Origin: JADGHX01 sp035760965
GTDB lineage: Bacteria > Pseudomonadota > Gammaproteobacteria > Steroidobacterales > Steroidobacteraceae
Length of the DNA: 6,313 nucleotides
Assembly: GCA_035760965.1 (NCBI GenBank)
Contig: DASTRY010000061.1
Coordinates: forward strand, 1-6,313
Reading direction: 5' to 3'
Shown here in pieces: positions 1 through 6,313 of this stretch; within the stretch, counting starts at the first letter, position 1; every line of letters begins with the position of its first letter. A program made the position numbers and the translations under genes. Under the pieces are notes generated by a model. It was not told the DNA's origin. It saw only the letters and a list, made by a program, of their open reading frames with translations, and did not search any database.

Positions 1-1215
1 CCGCCGCTTCAGCTCATCCGTGTTGTCGAACTCCCGCCGCCCGAGCACCTGCACGATGTGCCACCCGTACTGCGTGCGAAACGGCTCGCTGATCTCGTTG
101 TCCTTCAGCTTCGCGAGCTCCTCCTCGAACTCCGGCACGAAAGTGCCCGGGTTGGTCCAGCCGAGATCGCCGCCTTCGGCGGCCGAGCCCGGGTCCTCGG
201 ACGAAATCTTGGCGAGGCCCGCGAAGTCCTCGCCCTTCAGAATGCGGTCGCGCAGCGCGTTGAGCTTCTGCCGGACCGTCGCGTCATCCTGCAGCTCGTT
301 GGTCTTCATCAGGATGTGCCGGGCGTGCACCTGCTCGACGATCACCTGCTGATTCGCGCCGCGCACTTCGTTCAACCGCACGATGTGATAGCCCGTCGGC
401 GTGCGCAGCGGCTTGCTCACCTCACCGGGCTTCAGGCGGGCGATCACGTCGGTCAGGAAGGTCGGCAGCTCCGACCCCTTGCGCCAGCCGAGCGAGCCGC
501 CGTCGAGTGCCGTCTGGCTGTTCGAGTACGCCACGGCGAGCTTCGCGAAATCCTCGCCGGCCTGCGCGCGCTGGTAGACCTCCTCGGCCTTCTTGTCCGC
601 AGCTTCGAGCTGCTCCGGCGTCGCCGTCTGCGGCACGGCGATGAGAATGTGCGAGACGTTGTACTCACCGGACTGAGCCGGCGCATTTTTCTGCTTCTCG
701 AGGTACTGATCGATCTCCCGCGGCGTCACCGTGATGCGCTGGATGACGTCACGCTGACGCAGCAGCGTGAGCGTCAGCTCCTTGCGCATGGCTTCGCGGT
801 ACGCGGCGTAGTCGATGCCTTGTGCCGCGAGCGCTTCGGGCAGCTGCGACAGCGAGATGTTGTTGCGCTGGGCAACGTCCTGCATGGCGCTGTTCAGGGC
901 CTCGTCCGGCACCTTGAGATTCGCCTTCTCCGCGCGCTGCATCTGGATCTCCTGCAGCACCAGGCGCTCGAGCACCTGCCGGCGCAGCACGTTCTGCGGC
1001 GGCAGCTCGGCGTTCTGCGCCCGCAGGCGCTCAGTGATGAGCGCAACCTGCTCGTCGAGCTCGCTCTGGAGCACCACCCCGTCGTTGACCACGGCCGCGA
1101 CCCGGTCGAGCAACTCGCCGGTCGTCGCGAGGTCGCGCGTCTGGGAATGGGCCACTCCGGTGGCCAAAAGCGTGGCGCAAAGCGCAGGGAGGAGCGCCTG
1201 AAGAAACCGTCGCAT
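1..1215 (-). CDS. surA: Periplasmic chaperone / peptidyl-prolyl isomerase SurA, C-terminus cut by window edge
   Basis: SurA escorts unfolded outer-membrane proteins across the periplasm to the BAM complex. The reading frame is open from an ATG at 1215 to base 1, giving 405 codons with no stop. E. coli SurA has 428 residues, so only a short C-terminal tail should be missing. Visible parts are a signal peptide (about residues 1-25: MRR, a hydrophobic stretch, then AHSQ), the SurA N-terminal domain (about 35-170, with DRVAAVVNDGVVLQSELD), and two parvulin domains at about 184-284 (VSHILI, DGGSLGW, GYHIVRL) and 295-393 (ARHILM, EGGDLGW, GWHIVQV). The second domain looks more like an active parvulin. 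The start is supported by AGGA 9 nt upstream. The lptD stop lies 20 bp upstream, so the two genes are very likely co-transcribed. The family call is secure; isomerase activity of each domain is inferred. Confidence 0.96.
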   Translation of the reverse strand, partial: MRRFLQALLPALCATLLATGVAHSQTRDLATTGELLDRVAAVVNDGVVLQSELDEQVALITERLRAQNAELPPQNVLRRQVLERLVLQEIQMQRAEKANLKVPDEALNSAMQDVAQRNNISLSQLPEALAAQGIDYAAYREAMRKELTLTLLRQRDVIQRITVTPREIDQYLEKQKNAPAQSGEYNVSHILIAVPQTATPEQLEAADKKAEEVYQRAQAGEDFAKLAVAYSNSQTALDGGSLGWRKGSELPTFLTDVIARLKPGEVSKPLRTPTGYHIVRLNEVRGANQQVIVEQVHARHILMKTNELQDDATVRQKLNALRDRILKGEDFAGLAKISSEDPGSAAEGGDLGWTNPGTFVPEFEEELAKLKDNEISEPFRTQYGWHIVQVLGRREFDNTDELKRR

Positions 1216-1224
1216 GGATCAGAA

Positions 1225-1228
1225 TCCT
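1225..1228 (-). promoter_or_regulatory. Shine-Dalgarno of surA
   Basis: AGGA on the minus strand ends 9 nt before the ATG at 1215, inside the 20-bp gap after the lptD stop. It is the clearest ribosome-binding site next to any start in this window and fixes the surA start. It also indicates that surA has its own ribosome entry and does not depend only on coupling to lptD. Confidence 0.6.
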
Positions 1229-1235
1229 ATTATGA

Positions 1236-3527
1236 TCAAGGTCTTGTGGCCGGGCGGCTATAGCCTCGGATGGCGCCGGCGACGAGAGCATCCGCCGCCG
1301 ATCCGACACTGGCAAGTCCGGTGAGTTCCAGTTGGAGATAGACGCCGGTGTCCTGGGAGCCATCCCGCGTGCTCACCGATTTGCGACCGAGCAGCCGCAG
1401 CCGCCAGCAGCACGCGCTGTACTCGACCCCGGCGAATTGCTCGAGCGCCTTGTTGTCCTGAAGCGAATAGACGTAGCGCGCAAAGCCCGCGAACTGCCGG
1501 TTGATCGGCCAGGCACCGGAGACTTCCGCCTGCTCGAGCAGGCCGCGCTGGAAACGATACCCGACGTTGATCACCTTCTCCGGGCCGGGTTTGAACTGCA
1601 GCATCGCCTGGGCACGCTCGCTGCGGTCCTCATCTGGATTCCACTGGATGCCGAGCGTGGCGTTCCAGTTCTTGTAAGCGGTCACGAGGAGCTCGCCCAC
1701 GAAGTCCGAGGTGTTGCTGTTGCGGACGGGCTCATCGGGCAGATGTACCCGGGGATTTTGGAAGTAGTACGTCTGTCCGACGGTCGCGGCGAGAAACTGC
1801 GTGCCGGACTTCGAATCGAACAGCCGGCTCGTCACGCCCACGCTGAGCTGATTCGCGTCGCTCACGCGGTCCGCGCCCACGTAGCGATTCGTGCGGAACA
1901 GCTGGACCAGGTTGAGATCGGGCAGCCCCGTGTCGAACAGCGGGAGATCGTCCTGCTGGCGGAAGGGCACTCGCAGATAGAGCAGTCGCGGCTCGAGCGT
2001 TTGCCGGCGCTGCCCGCGCGAGCCCGACTCGCGCTCGAACATCATGCCGGTGTCGAAGCTGAAGATCGGCAAGCTGCGCGAAGGCGAGCTGCGCTGATCC
2101 GGTGCGCCGTCGCTGAGCTCGTACTGCGTGTAGCGCCACGCTACGCCAGGACGCAGGAAGAATCCGGGCGTCTCGAAATCGAGCGATGCGGTCGGCATCG
2201 CGTCGAGCCGCCAGCCGTGCACGCGCAGGGGATCGAATTGCGGCACCGACGGATCGACGTGGCGGTCGAAGTTGACGATCTCGCTGTCGAACCCGTAGCG
2301 CACCAGCTGGCCCGGCCCGTAGCCGTAATCGGCCCCCAGAACGAGCCGCGGCAGGCGAGCGTACGGACGATCCGCAGGCGCGAGGTTCTGATCGATCGTC
2401 TGCCACTGCTGCGCCTCGAGCGACATGCGCCAGTGCTCGTCGCGATAGCCGAGCCCGGCGAGCCGCTCGAGGAACGCGATGCTCGTGCCTTCCGGGCCCT
2501 GCGCGAAATCCTCGAAGTACTTCGAGTCGCTCACCGACTCCGCGTCGATGTAGAAGCGCAGATCGGCGGGCAGCTTCGTGACGTTGTCGAGCTTGAAGCG
2601 ATTGCGATCGGCGTGCGTGATGCTGTCGTTCGGCAGGTAGTTCACTTCGAGCTTGCTCAGCGTGCGCGCGGTGAGCCAGCGAAACTCGCCGCCCATGTCG
2701 AGGCCGCGCCGGCTGTACTCGGTGGCCTGCAAGGTCGCATCCGCATTGGGCGCGATGTTCCAGTAGAACGGCACCGCCGCCTGCACGCCGCCGCGCGAGC
2801 TGTGTCCGACGGCCGGAAACAGGAAGCCGCTCTTGCGCTCGTTGCCGAGTGGGAACGACATCCACGGCAAGTACAGGATCGGCACGCCCTTGAAATCGAC
2901 GCGCGTGCCGCGGCCGGTGCCGATGCGCGTGCGCGTGTCGAGCGAGATGCTGTTCGCGCGCAGCTGCCACGAGACGTCGTCGACCGGACAGGTCGTGAAG
3001 CTCACCGCGCTCAGGTTCATCACGCCTTCGGGCGTCAGCTGCATTTGCGCGGCGCTGCCGCGCGCGGAACGCTCGCGCAGCTCGAACTCGGCGTCCCGAA
3101 AATCGGCGCCTTCGGTGGCGGAGTAGTGGCCGCCTCCGCCCCGCACGCGCACGAGCGGATCCTCGAATTCGACGTTGCCTTCGACCTTGAACGCGTTCTC
3201 GCTCTGGTTGTACTCGACGTTGTTCGCACGGATCTCGCGGTCGCCCTGCCTGACGACCACATTGCCCGAGAGCTGTGCGTTGCCATCGGTGCCGACGGTC
3301 GCCTTGTCGCTCGAGAACTCGATGTCCGCCTGGTCGACCGGTTCGCGCGGGACAGGGGGCGCGGGGCGTTCGGTGGTGGTCGTCGCGTCGATGTCGGGCC
3401 GCGACGACGGGCACGGCGGCTCCGCCCCGCGTACCGCGGCGGGCAAGCCCGATAGCCCCAAAAGCATGAGCCAGTACGCTCGGGGCGAACGTCTGGATGA
3501 GCCCGACCGCTGCATGAAGCCGCGCAT
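1236..3527 (-). CDS. lptD: LPS-assembly outer-membrane protein LptD
   Basis: LptD forms, with the lipoprotein LptE, the outer-membrane translocon that inserts lipopolysaccharide into the outer leaflet. The 763-residue product is close to E. coli LptD (784). It has a signal peptide (about residues 12-35, RRSPRAYWLMLLGLSG then VRGA), a Pro-rich linker (about 50-63), an OstA/LptA-like jellyroll domain (about 66-200, with LSGNVVVRQGDREIRANNVEYN), and a large beta-barrel from about 210 to the C-terminus (for example YLPWMSFPLG, the LEPRLLYLRVP region, GVEYSACCWRLRL). It has exactly four cysteines, C39, C180, C706 and C707, matching the one-one-two layout of E. coli C31, C173, C724 and C725, which make the disulfides needed for function. 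No Shine-Dalgarno precedes the first ATG (3527), which lies inside a TATAAT. The ATG at 3515 (residue 5) would leave the signal peptide intact and may be the true start. surA follows 20 bp downstream. Confidence 0.96.
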   Translation of the reverse strand: MRGFMQRSGSSRRSPRAYWLMLLGLSGLPAAVRGAEPPCPSSRPDIDATTTTERPAPPVPREPVDQADIEFSSDKATVGTDGNAQLSGNVVVRQGDREIRANNVEYNQSENAFKVEGNVEFEDPLVRVRGGGGHYSATEGADFRDAEFELRERSARGSAAQMQLTPEGVMNLSAVSFTTCPVDDVSWQLRANSISLDTRTRIGTGRGTRVDFKGVPILYLPWMSFPLGNERKSGFLFPAVGHSSRGGVQAAVPFYWNIAPNADATLQATEYSRRGLDMGGEFRWLTARTLSKLEVNYLPNDSITHADRNRFKLDNVTKLPADLRFYIDAESVSDSKYFEDFAQGPEGTSIAFLERLAGLGYRDEHWRMSLEAQQWQTIDQNLAPADRPYARLPRLVLGADYGYGPGQLVRYGFDSEIVNFDRHVDPSVPQFDPLRVHGWRLDAMPTASLDFETPGFFLRPGVAWRYTQYELSDGAPDQRSSPSRSLPIFSFDTGMMFERESGSRGQRRQTLEPRLLYLRVPFRQQDDLPLFDTGLPDLNLVQLFRTNRYVGADRVSDANQLSVGVTSRLFDSKSGTQFLAATVGQTYYFQNPRVHLPDEPVRNSNTSDFVGELLVTAYKNWNATLGIQWNPDEDRSERAQAMLQFKPGPEKVINVGYRFQRGLLEQAEVSGAWPINRQFAGFARYVYSLQDNKALEQFAGVEYSACCWRLRLLGRKSVSTRDGSQDTGVYLQLELTGLASVGSAADALVAGAIRGYSRPATRP

Positions 3528-3534
3528 TATAATG
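3525..3534. promoter_or_regulatory. Palindromic bidirectional -10 element between lptD and amgK
   Basis: CATTATAATG is a perfect 10-bp palindrome in the 57-bp region between the divergent genes. It carries an exact sigma70 -10 hexamer TATAAT at 3528-3533 on the plus strand and at 3531-3526 on the minus strand. The predicted start points are near 3540 (towards amgK, leader of about 45 nt) and near 3519 (towards lptD, just before the ATG at 3515). I found no good -35 hexamer on either strand at 16-18 bp; the best on the plus strand is CCGACC at 3503-3508 with a 19-bp spacer, 3 of 6 matches. An AT-rich island of this kind stands out in such GC-rich DNA. The promoter role is inferred from sequence only. 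Confidence 0.55.
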
Positions 3535-3584
3535 GTGACGCGCGTCCGCGCCGCTTCTTATCGCAGGTCTCAAGCTTTCGTCCC

Positions 3585-4619
3585 ATGACGCCATCCGACG
3601 CGCGCCTCGCGCTGATTCACGACTGGGTTTCCACAGGCTTGCAGCTGCAGCCGACTGCAATCGTCCCCGCCTCGAGCGATGCCAGCTTCCGGCGTTATTT
3701 CCGTGTGTCGACCGCCACCGGGCGCACCTTCATCGTGATGGACGCGCCGCCGGGCAAGGAAGACGTGCGGCCCTATCTGAAAGTCTCGGGTCTGCTCGAG
3801 CGCATCGGTGTCCATGTGCCGCACGTTCACGAGCAGGACATCGAGCGCGGTCTGCTGCTGCTCGAGGACCTCGGCTCGACGCTCTACCTTGCGCGCTTGA
3901 ATGCCGGCGACGATCCGGGTGCGCTCTACGGCGATGCGTTGAACGCCCTCGCCATCATCCAGCTGCAGGGCCGGGAGGCCGCGGCCGAGCTCGCGCCCTA
4001 CGATCGCGAGGCGCTGCTGCGCGAGATGGCGCTGATGCCCGAATGGTTCTGTGCGCGCCACCTCGGGCTGAGCGCGAATGCCGCGGACGATGGCGTCATC
4101 GCGCGCGCGTTCGATCTGCTCATCGCCGAGGCTGTGGCGCAGCCGCAGGTGTTCGTTCATCGCGACTATCATTCGCGCAATCTCATGGTGATTCGCGAGC
4201 GCAATCCGGGCGTGATCGATTTTCAGGACGCGGTGCGCGGCCCGATCGGCTACGACCTCGTGTCGCTGCTGAAGGACTGCTACATCTCGTGGCCGCGCGA
4301 GCGCGTCGAGCGCTGGGTGAGCGGCTATCGCGCGCAGCTCGCCGCTCGCGGCGGACCGGTCGGCAAGGACGAGCGCGAATTCCTGCGTTGGTTCGATCTC
4401 ATCGGCGTGCAACGGCACATCAAGGTGCTCGGTATTTTTGCGCGGCTCTGGTATCGGGACGGCAAGAACGGGTACCTGCGCGATCTGCCGCTGACGCTCG
4501 AGTACGTGCGCGACACGTGTCGCCGCTACGCCGAGCTCGCAGAGCTCTCACGGCTCGTCGAGGAGCGTTTCGTGCCGGAGCTGCCGCGTGCGAATGCCCG
4601 CATTCTGGGCTCCGCATGA
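3585..4619 (+). CDS. amgK: N-acetylmuramate/N-acetylglucosamine anomeric kinase AmgK (APH family)
   Basis: AmgK phosphorylates the anomeric carbon of MurNAc (and GlcNAc) in the cytoplasm, giving MurNAc-1-phosphate, which MurU turns into UDP-MurNAc. This recycles cell-wall sugar while bypassing de novo synthesis. The 344-residue product shows the aminoglycoside-phosphotransferase-type kinase fold: an N-terminal lobe with SSDASFRRYFRV (30-41) and VMDAPPGKED (51-60), the catalytic loop HRDYHSRN (192-199; D194 catalytic, N199 metal-binding by family analogy), and the metal-binding IDF (D212) in IDFQDAVRGPIGYDLVSLLKD. Length and motifs fit Pseudomonas AmgK, and the gene after it is murU, which makes antibiotic phosphotransferase activity unlikely. 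There is no strong Shine-Dalgarno; AGG at 3565-3567 is too distant at 17 nt. The substrate is inferred from family and context. Confidence 0.9.
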   Translation: MTPSDARLALIHDWVSTGLQLQPTAIVPASSDASFRRYFRVSTATGRTFIVMDAPPGKEDVRPYLKVSGLLERIGVHVPHVHEQDIERGLLLLEDLGSTLYLARLNAGDDPGALYGDALNALAIIQLQGREAAAELAPYDREALLREMALMPEWFCARHLGLSANAADDGVIARAFDLLIAEAVAQPQVFVHRDYHSRNLMVIRERNPGVIDFQDAVRGPIGYDLVSLLKDCYISWPRERVERWVSGYRAQLAARGGPVGKDEREFLRWFDLIGVQRHIKVLGIFARLWYRDGKNGYLRDLPLTLEYVRDTCRRYAELAELSRLVEERFVPELPRANARILGSA

Positions 4620-5275
4620 AAGCGATCGTTCTCGCAGCAGGGCGCGGCGAACGCATGCGACCCCTCACCGATCGCATGCCGAAGCCGCTCGTCCCCGTCG
4701 CCGGCAAGCCGCTGATCGCGTATCACCTCGAGGCGCTCGCGCGCGCAGGCGTGCGCGATGTCGTGATCAACTTGTCGCACCTCGGCGCGCAGATTCCCGC
4801 GGCGCTCGGCGATGGCGCGCGGTTCGGCGTGCGCATTCAGTACAGCGATGAAGGGCCGGTGCCGTTCGAGACCGGCGGCGGCATCTTCAATGCCCTGCCG
4901 CTGCTCGGGCCGGCGCCGTTCATCGTGGTCAACGGGGACATCTGGACCGACTTCGATTTCAGCACGCTCGCGCTCGACCCGGGAGCAGACGCGCGACTCG
5001 TGTTGGTGCCAAATCCGCCGCACGTCGCCCGCGGCGATTTCGGGCTCGACGGCGACTACATCGTCGAAGCGGATCGCGATCGCTTCACATACTCCGGCAT
5101 CGGGGTGTACTCGCCGGAGCTCTTCGCGGGCTGCGAACCCGGCAGGTTTCCGCTCCTGCCGCTGCTGCAGCGCGCGATCGCCGCGCGCCGGCTGCGCGGG
5201 CAGGTGTATCGCGGCGACTGGTCCGACATCGGCACGCCGGAGCGGCTCGCGCAGCTGGAAGCGCGGCTGCGCTGA
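4616..5275 (+). CDS. murU: N-acetylmuramate alpha-1-phosphate uridylyltransferase MurU
   Basis: MurU transfers UMP from UTP to MurNAc-1-phosphate, giving UDP-MurNAc for peptidoglycan synthesis. The 219-residue product is close to Pseudomonas putida MurU in length and is a sugar-phosphate nucleotidyltransferase throughout. It has the N-terminal nucleotide-binding signature LAAGRGERMRPLT (6-18) followed by MPKPLVPVAGKP (21-32), ETGGGI (85-90), the metal-site segment VVNGDIWTDFD (104-114, with D108), and the C-terminal DWSDIGTPERL (201-211). It lacks the C-terminal acyltransferase repeats of GlmU, and its short length argues against RmlA or GalU. Its ATG overlaps the amgK TGA in ATGA, so translation is probably coupled and the two enzymes act in succession. 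No intrinsic terminator with a T-run follows, so some read-through into lipA is possible. Confidence 0.92.
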   Translation: MKAIVLAAGRGERMRPLTDRMPKPLVPVAGKPLIAYHLEALARAGVRDVVINLSHLGAQIPAALGDGARFGVRIQYSDEGPVPFETGGGIFNALPLLGPAPFIVVNGDIWTDFDFSTLALDPGADARLVLVPNPPHVARGDFGLDGDYIVEADRDRFTYSGIGVYSPELFAGCEPGRFPLLPLLQRAIAARRLRGQVYRGDWSDIGTPERLAQLEARLR

Positions 5276-5335
5276 GCCTCCGTCCGGGACCGCGGCGCCT
5301 CCCGTTGCAAAAGGGCGGGTTGCCTCAATAGCCCG

Positions 5336-5341
5336 TACAAT
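5336..5341 (+). promoter_or_regulatory. Possible -10 element of lipA
   Basis: TACAAT (5 of 6 matches to TATAAT) ends 7 nt before the ATG at 5349. The expected transcription start therefore falls at about 5348-5349, which would give a leaderless or nearly leaderless lipA mRNA. No matching -35 hexamer is present at 16-18 bp upstream (GGGCGG at 5313-5318). TTGCAA at 5305-5310 is 25 bp away and TTGCCT at 5320-5325 only 10 bp away. The rest of the 73-bp gap after murU holds only weak GC inverted repeats (for example CGGG 5316-5319 with CCCG 5332-5335) and no clear terminator. Confidence 0.35.
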
Positions 5342-5348
5342 GTCTGCC

Positions 5349-6313
5349 ATGTCCGATCTGAAACGGATCCCCGTCGTCACCGAGGCCAGCCAGGCCCGGA
5401 GCGGGGAGAAATATGTTACTCCTCAAGGGTTTACGGCCATCCGCGACGGCATCAAGGCCGGCGGCGGCAGCGGCCCTCACGCCCTGACTCGCAAGCCGCC
5501 GTGGCTGCGCGCCAAGGCGCCGGCCGGCGCAGGCTTCGCCGCAGTGAAGAGCATCGTGCGCGAGCACCGGCTCGCCACCGTCTGCGAAGAAGCCAAGTGC
5601 CCGAACATCGGCGAGTGCTGGAACGCAGGTACCGGCACGATCATGTTGATGGGCGCCGTGTGCACGCGCGCGTGCCGCTTCTGCTCCGTCGACACGGGTA
5701 ACCCGCGCGGCTGGCTGGACGCGGACGAGCCGACGAACGTCGCGCACACCGTCGAGCTCATGGGCTTGAAGTACGTCGTGCTGACGTCCGTGAATCGCGA
5801 TGACTTACCGGATGGCGGCGCGCAGCACTACGCGGATTGCATTCGCGCAATTAAGCAGCGCTCCCCCGCGACTGCCGTCGAAGCGCTCACGCCGGATTTC
5901 CAAGGAGTGCTCGCGGACGTCGAGACCGTGCTCGATTCGGGCCTCGAGGTCTTCGCGCAGAACGTCGAGACGGTGCGTCGCCTGACGCATCCGGTGCGCG
6001 ATCCGCGCGCGGGTTACGAGCAGACGTTGCGGGTGCTCGCGCACGCGAAGCAGTACAAGCCGAGCGTGCTCACGAAAACGAGCTTGATGCTCGGTCTCGG
6101 CGAGACCGACGAAGAGATTGCGGAGACGATGGTCGACCTGCGTGCCGCGAACGTCGACATTCTCACGCTCGGCCAGTACCTGCAGCCGACCAAGAATCAC
6201 TTGCCCGTGCAGCGCTTCGTCACGCCCGAAGAGTTCGATCGCTATCGCTCGTGGGCGCTGGCGCGCGGCTTCCTCGAATGCGTGTCGGGCCCGCTCGTCC
6301 GGTCGAGCTATCG
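5349..6313 (+). CDS. lipA: Lipoyl synthase LipA (radical SAM), C-terminus cut by window edge
   Basis: LipA inserts two sulfur atoms into octanoyl groups on lipoyl domains of the 2-oxoacid dehydrogenases and the glycine cleavage H protein. The frame is open from ATG 5349 to the window end, 321 codons. The auxiliary cluster cysteines are C79-X4-C84-X5-C90 (VCEEAKCPNIGEC). The radical-SAM CX3CX2C is C105, C109, C112 (VCTRACRFC). The RSSY motif (318-321), whose serine ligates the auxiliary cluster in characterised LipA, is the last thing in the window. E. coli LipA has 321 residues in total and ends about 20 residues after RSSY, so little should be missing; the extra length is an N-terminal extension of roughly 25 residues. 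An in-frame ATG at 5340 would add three residues (MSA). Neither start has a Shine-Dalgarno. CRFCSVDTGNPRGW and the VFAQNVETVRRLTHPVRDPRAGY region differ from the enteric CPFCDVAHGRP type. No lipB is adjacent in the window. Confidence 0.95.
   Translation, partial: MSDLKRIPVVTEASQARSGEKYVTPQGFTAIRDGIKAGGGSGPHALTRKPPWLRAKAPAGAGFAAVKSIVREHRLATVCEEAKCPNIGECWNAGTGTIMLMGAVCTRACRFCSVDTGNPRGWLDADEPTNVAHTVELMGLKYVVLTSVNRDDLPDGGAQHYADCIRAIKQRSPATAVEALTPDFQGVLADVETVLDSGLEVFAQNVETVRRLTHPVRDPRAGYEQTLRVLAHAKQYKPSVLTKTSLMLGLGETDEEIAETMVDLRAANVDILTLGQYLQPTKNHLPVQRFVTPEEFDRYRSWALARGFLECVSGPLVRSSY

Noticed and set aside
1229..1234. CATAAT on the minus strand just before surA, considered as a promoter
   Set aside because: There is no -35 at suitable spacing (CCGCCC there), and the short gap with a Shine-Dalgarno fits an internal operon junction better.
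58..1263. A 401-codon open frame on the plus strand opposite surA
   Set aside because: Low-complexity Arg/Leu/Val-rich translation antisense to an unmistakable SurA; a GC-bias shadow.
1332..3455. A 707-codon open frame on the plus strand opposite lptD
   Set aside because: It is rich in Arg, Ala, Val and Leu with no recognisable domain, and it lies exactly antisense to a clear LptD. Such long mirror frames arise from strong GC bias at third codon positions.
1732..3660. A 642-codon minus-strand frame overlapping lptD in another phase
   Set aside because: The translation is almost all Arg, Ala and Gly with no motif, while the competing frame has full LptD features. It also crosses the promoter region.
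3585..4619. Aminoglycoside-resistance phosphotransferase
   Set aside because: The kinase fold is shared, but fusion-like overlap with murU and the lptD-divergent position match amgK, a cell-wall sugar kinase.
5301..5335. GC inverted repeats after murU, considered as an intrinsic terminator
   Set aside because: The stems are only about 4 bp, alternative pairings compete, and no T-run follows.
4526..5380. A 284-codon minus-strand frame opposite murU
   Set aside because: No domain recognisable; murU on the plus strand has all its catalytic motifs and ATGA coupling to amgK.

Overview
The window is GC-rich, almost fully coding DNA from a Gram-negative bacterium. It holds two gene groups that diverge from a 57-bp gap. 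The set lptD-surA, read away from an amgK-murU pair, matches the arrangement known from Pseudomonas and relatives. This suggests a gammaproteobacterium, possibly outside the enteric and pseudomonad core because its LipA is of a different sequence type. The taxonomic placement is inference.

Left half, minus strand: lptD (about 1236-3527) is followed by surA, which starts at 1215 after a 20-bp gap and runs off the left edge with 405 codons present. LptD is the outer-membrane LPS translocon and SurA is a periplasmic chaperone that delivers beta-barrel proteins, LptD among them. The two genes form a functional as well as physical unit for outer-membrane assembly.

Right half, plus strand: amgK (3585-4619) and murU (4616-5275) overlap by 4 bp (ATGA). 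They encode the sugar kinase and the uridylyltransferase of the peptidoglycan-recycling shortcut MurNAc -> MurNAc-1-P -> UDP-MurNAc. A 73-bp gap then leads to lipA (lipoyl synthase, from about 5349), which runs off the right edge with 321 codons present, ending at its C-terminal RSSY motif.

The gap between lptD and amgK centres on a perfect 10-bp palindrome (CATTATAATG, 3525-3534). It places an exact TATAAT -10 hexamer on both strands, and it lies over the most upstream lptD ATG. lipA likewise has a TACAAT hexamer next to its start and no Shine-Dalgarno sequence. I see no RNA genes, mobile elements, CRISPR arrays or convincing intrinsic terminators. Genes of known families fill nearly all of the window. 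The most unusual points are the symmetric promoter, the possibly leaderless starts and the atypical lipA, not a new multi-gene system.
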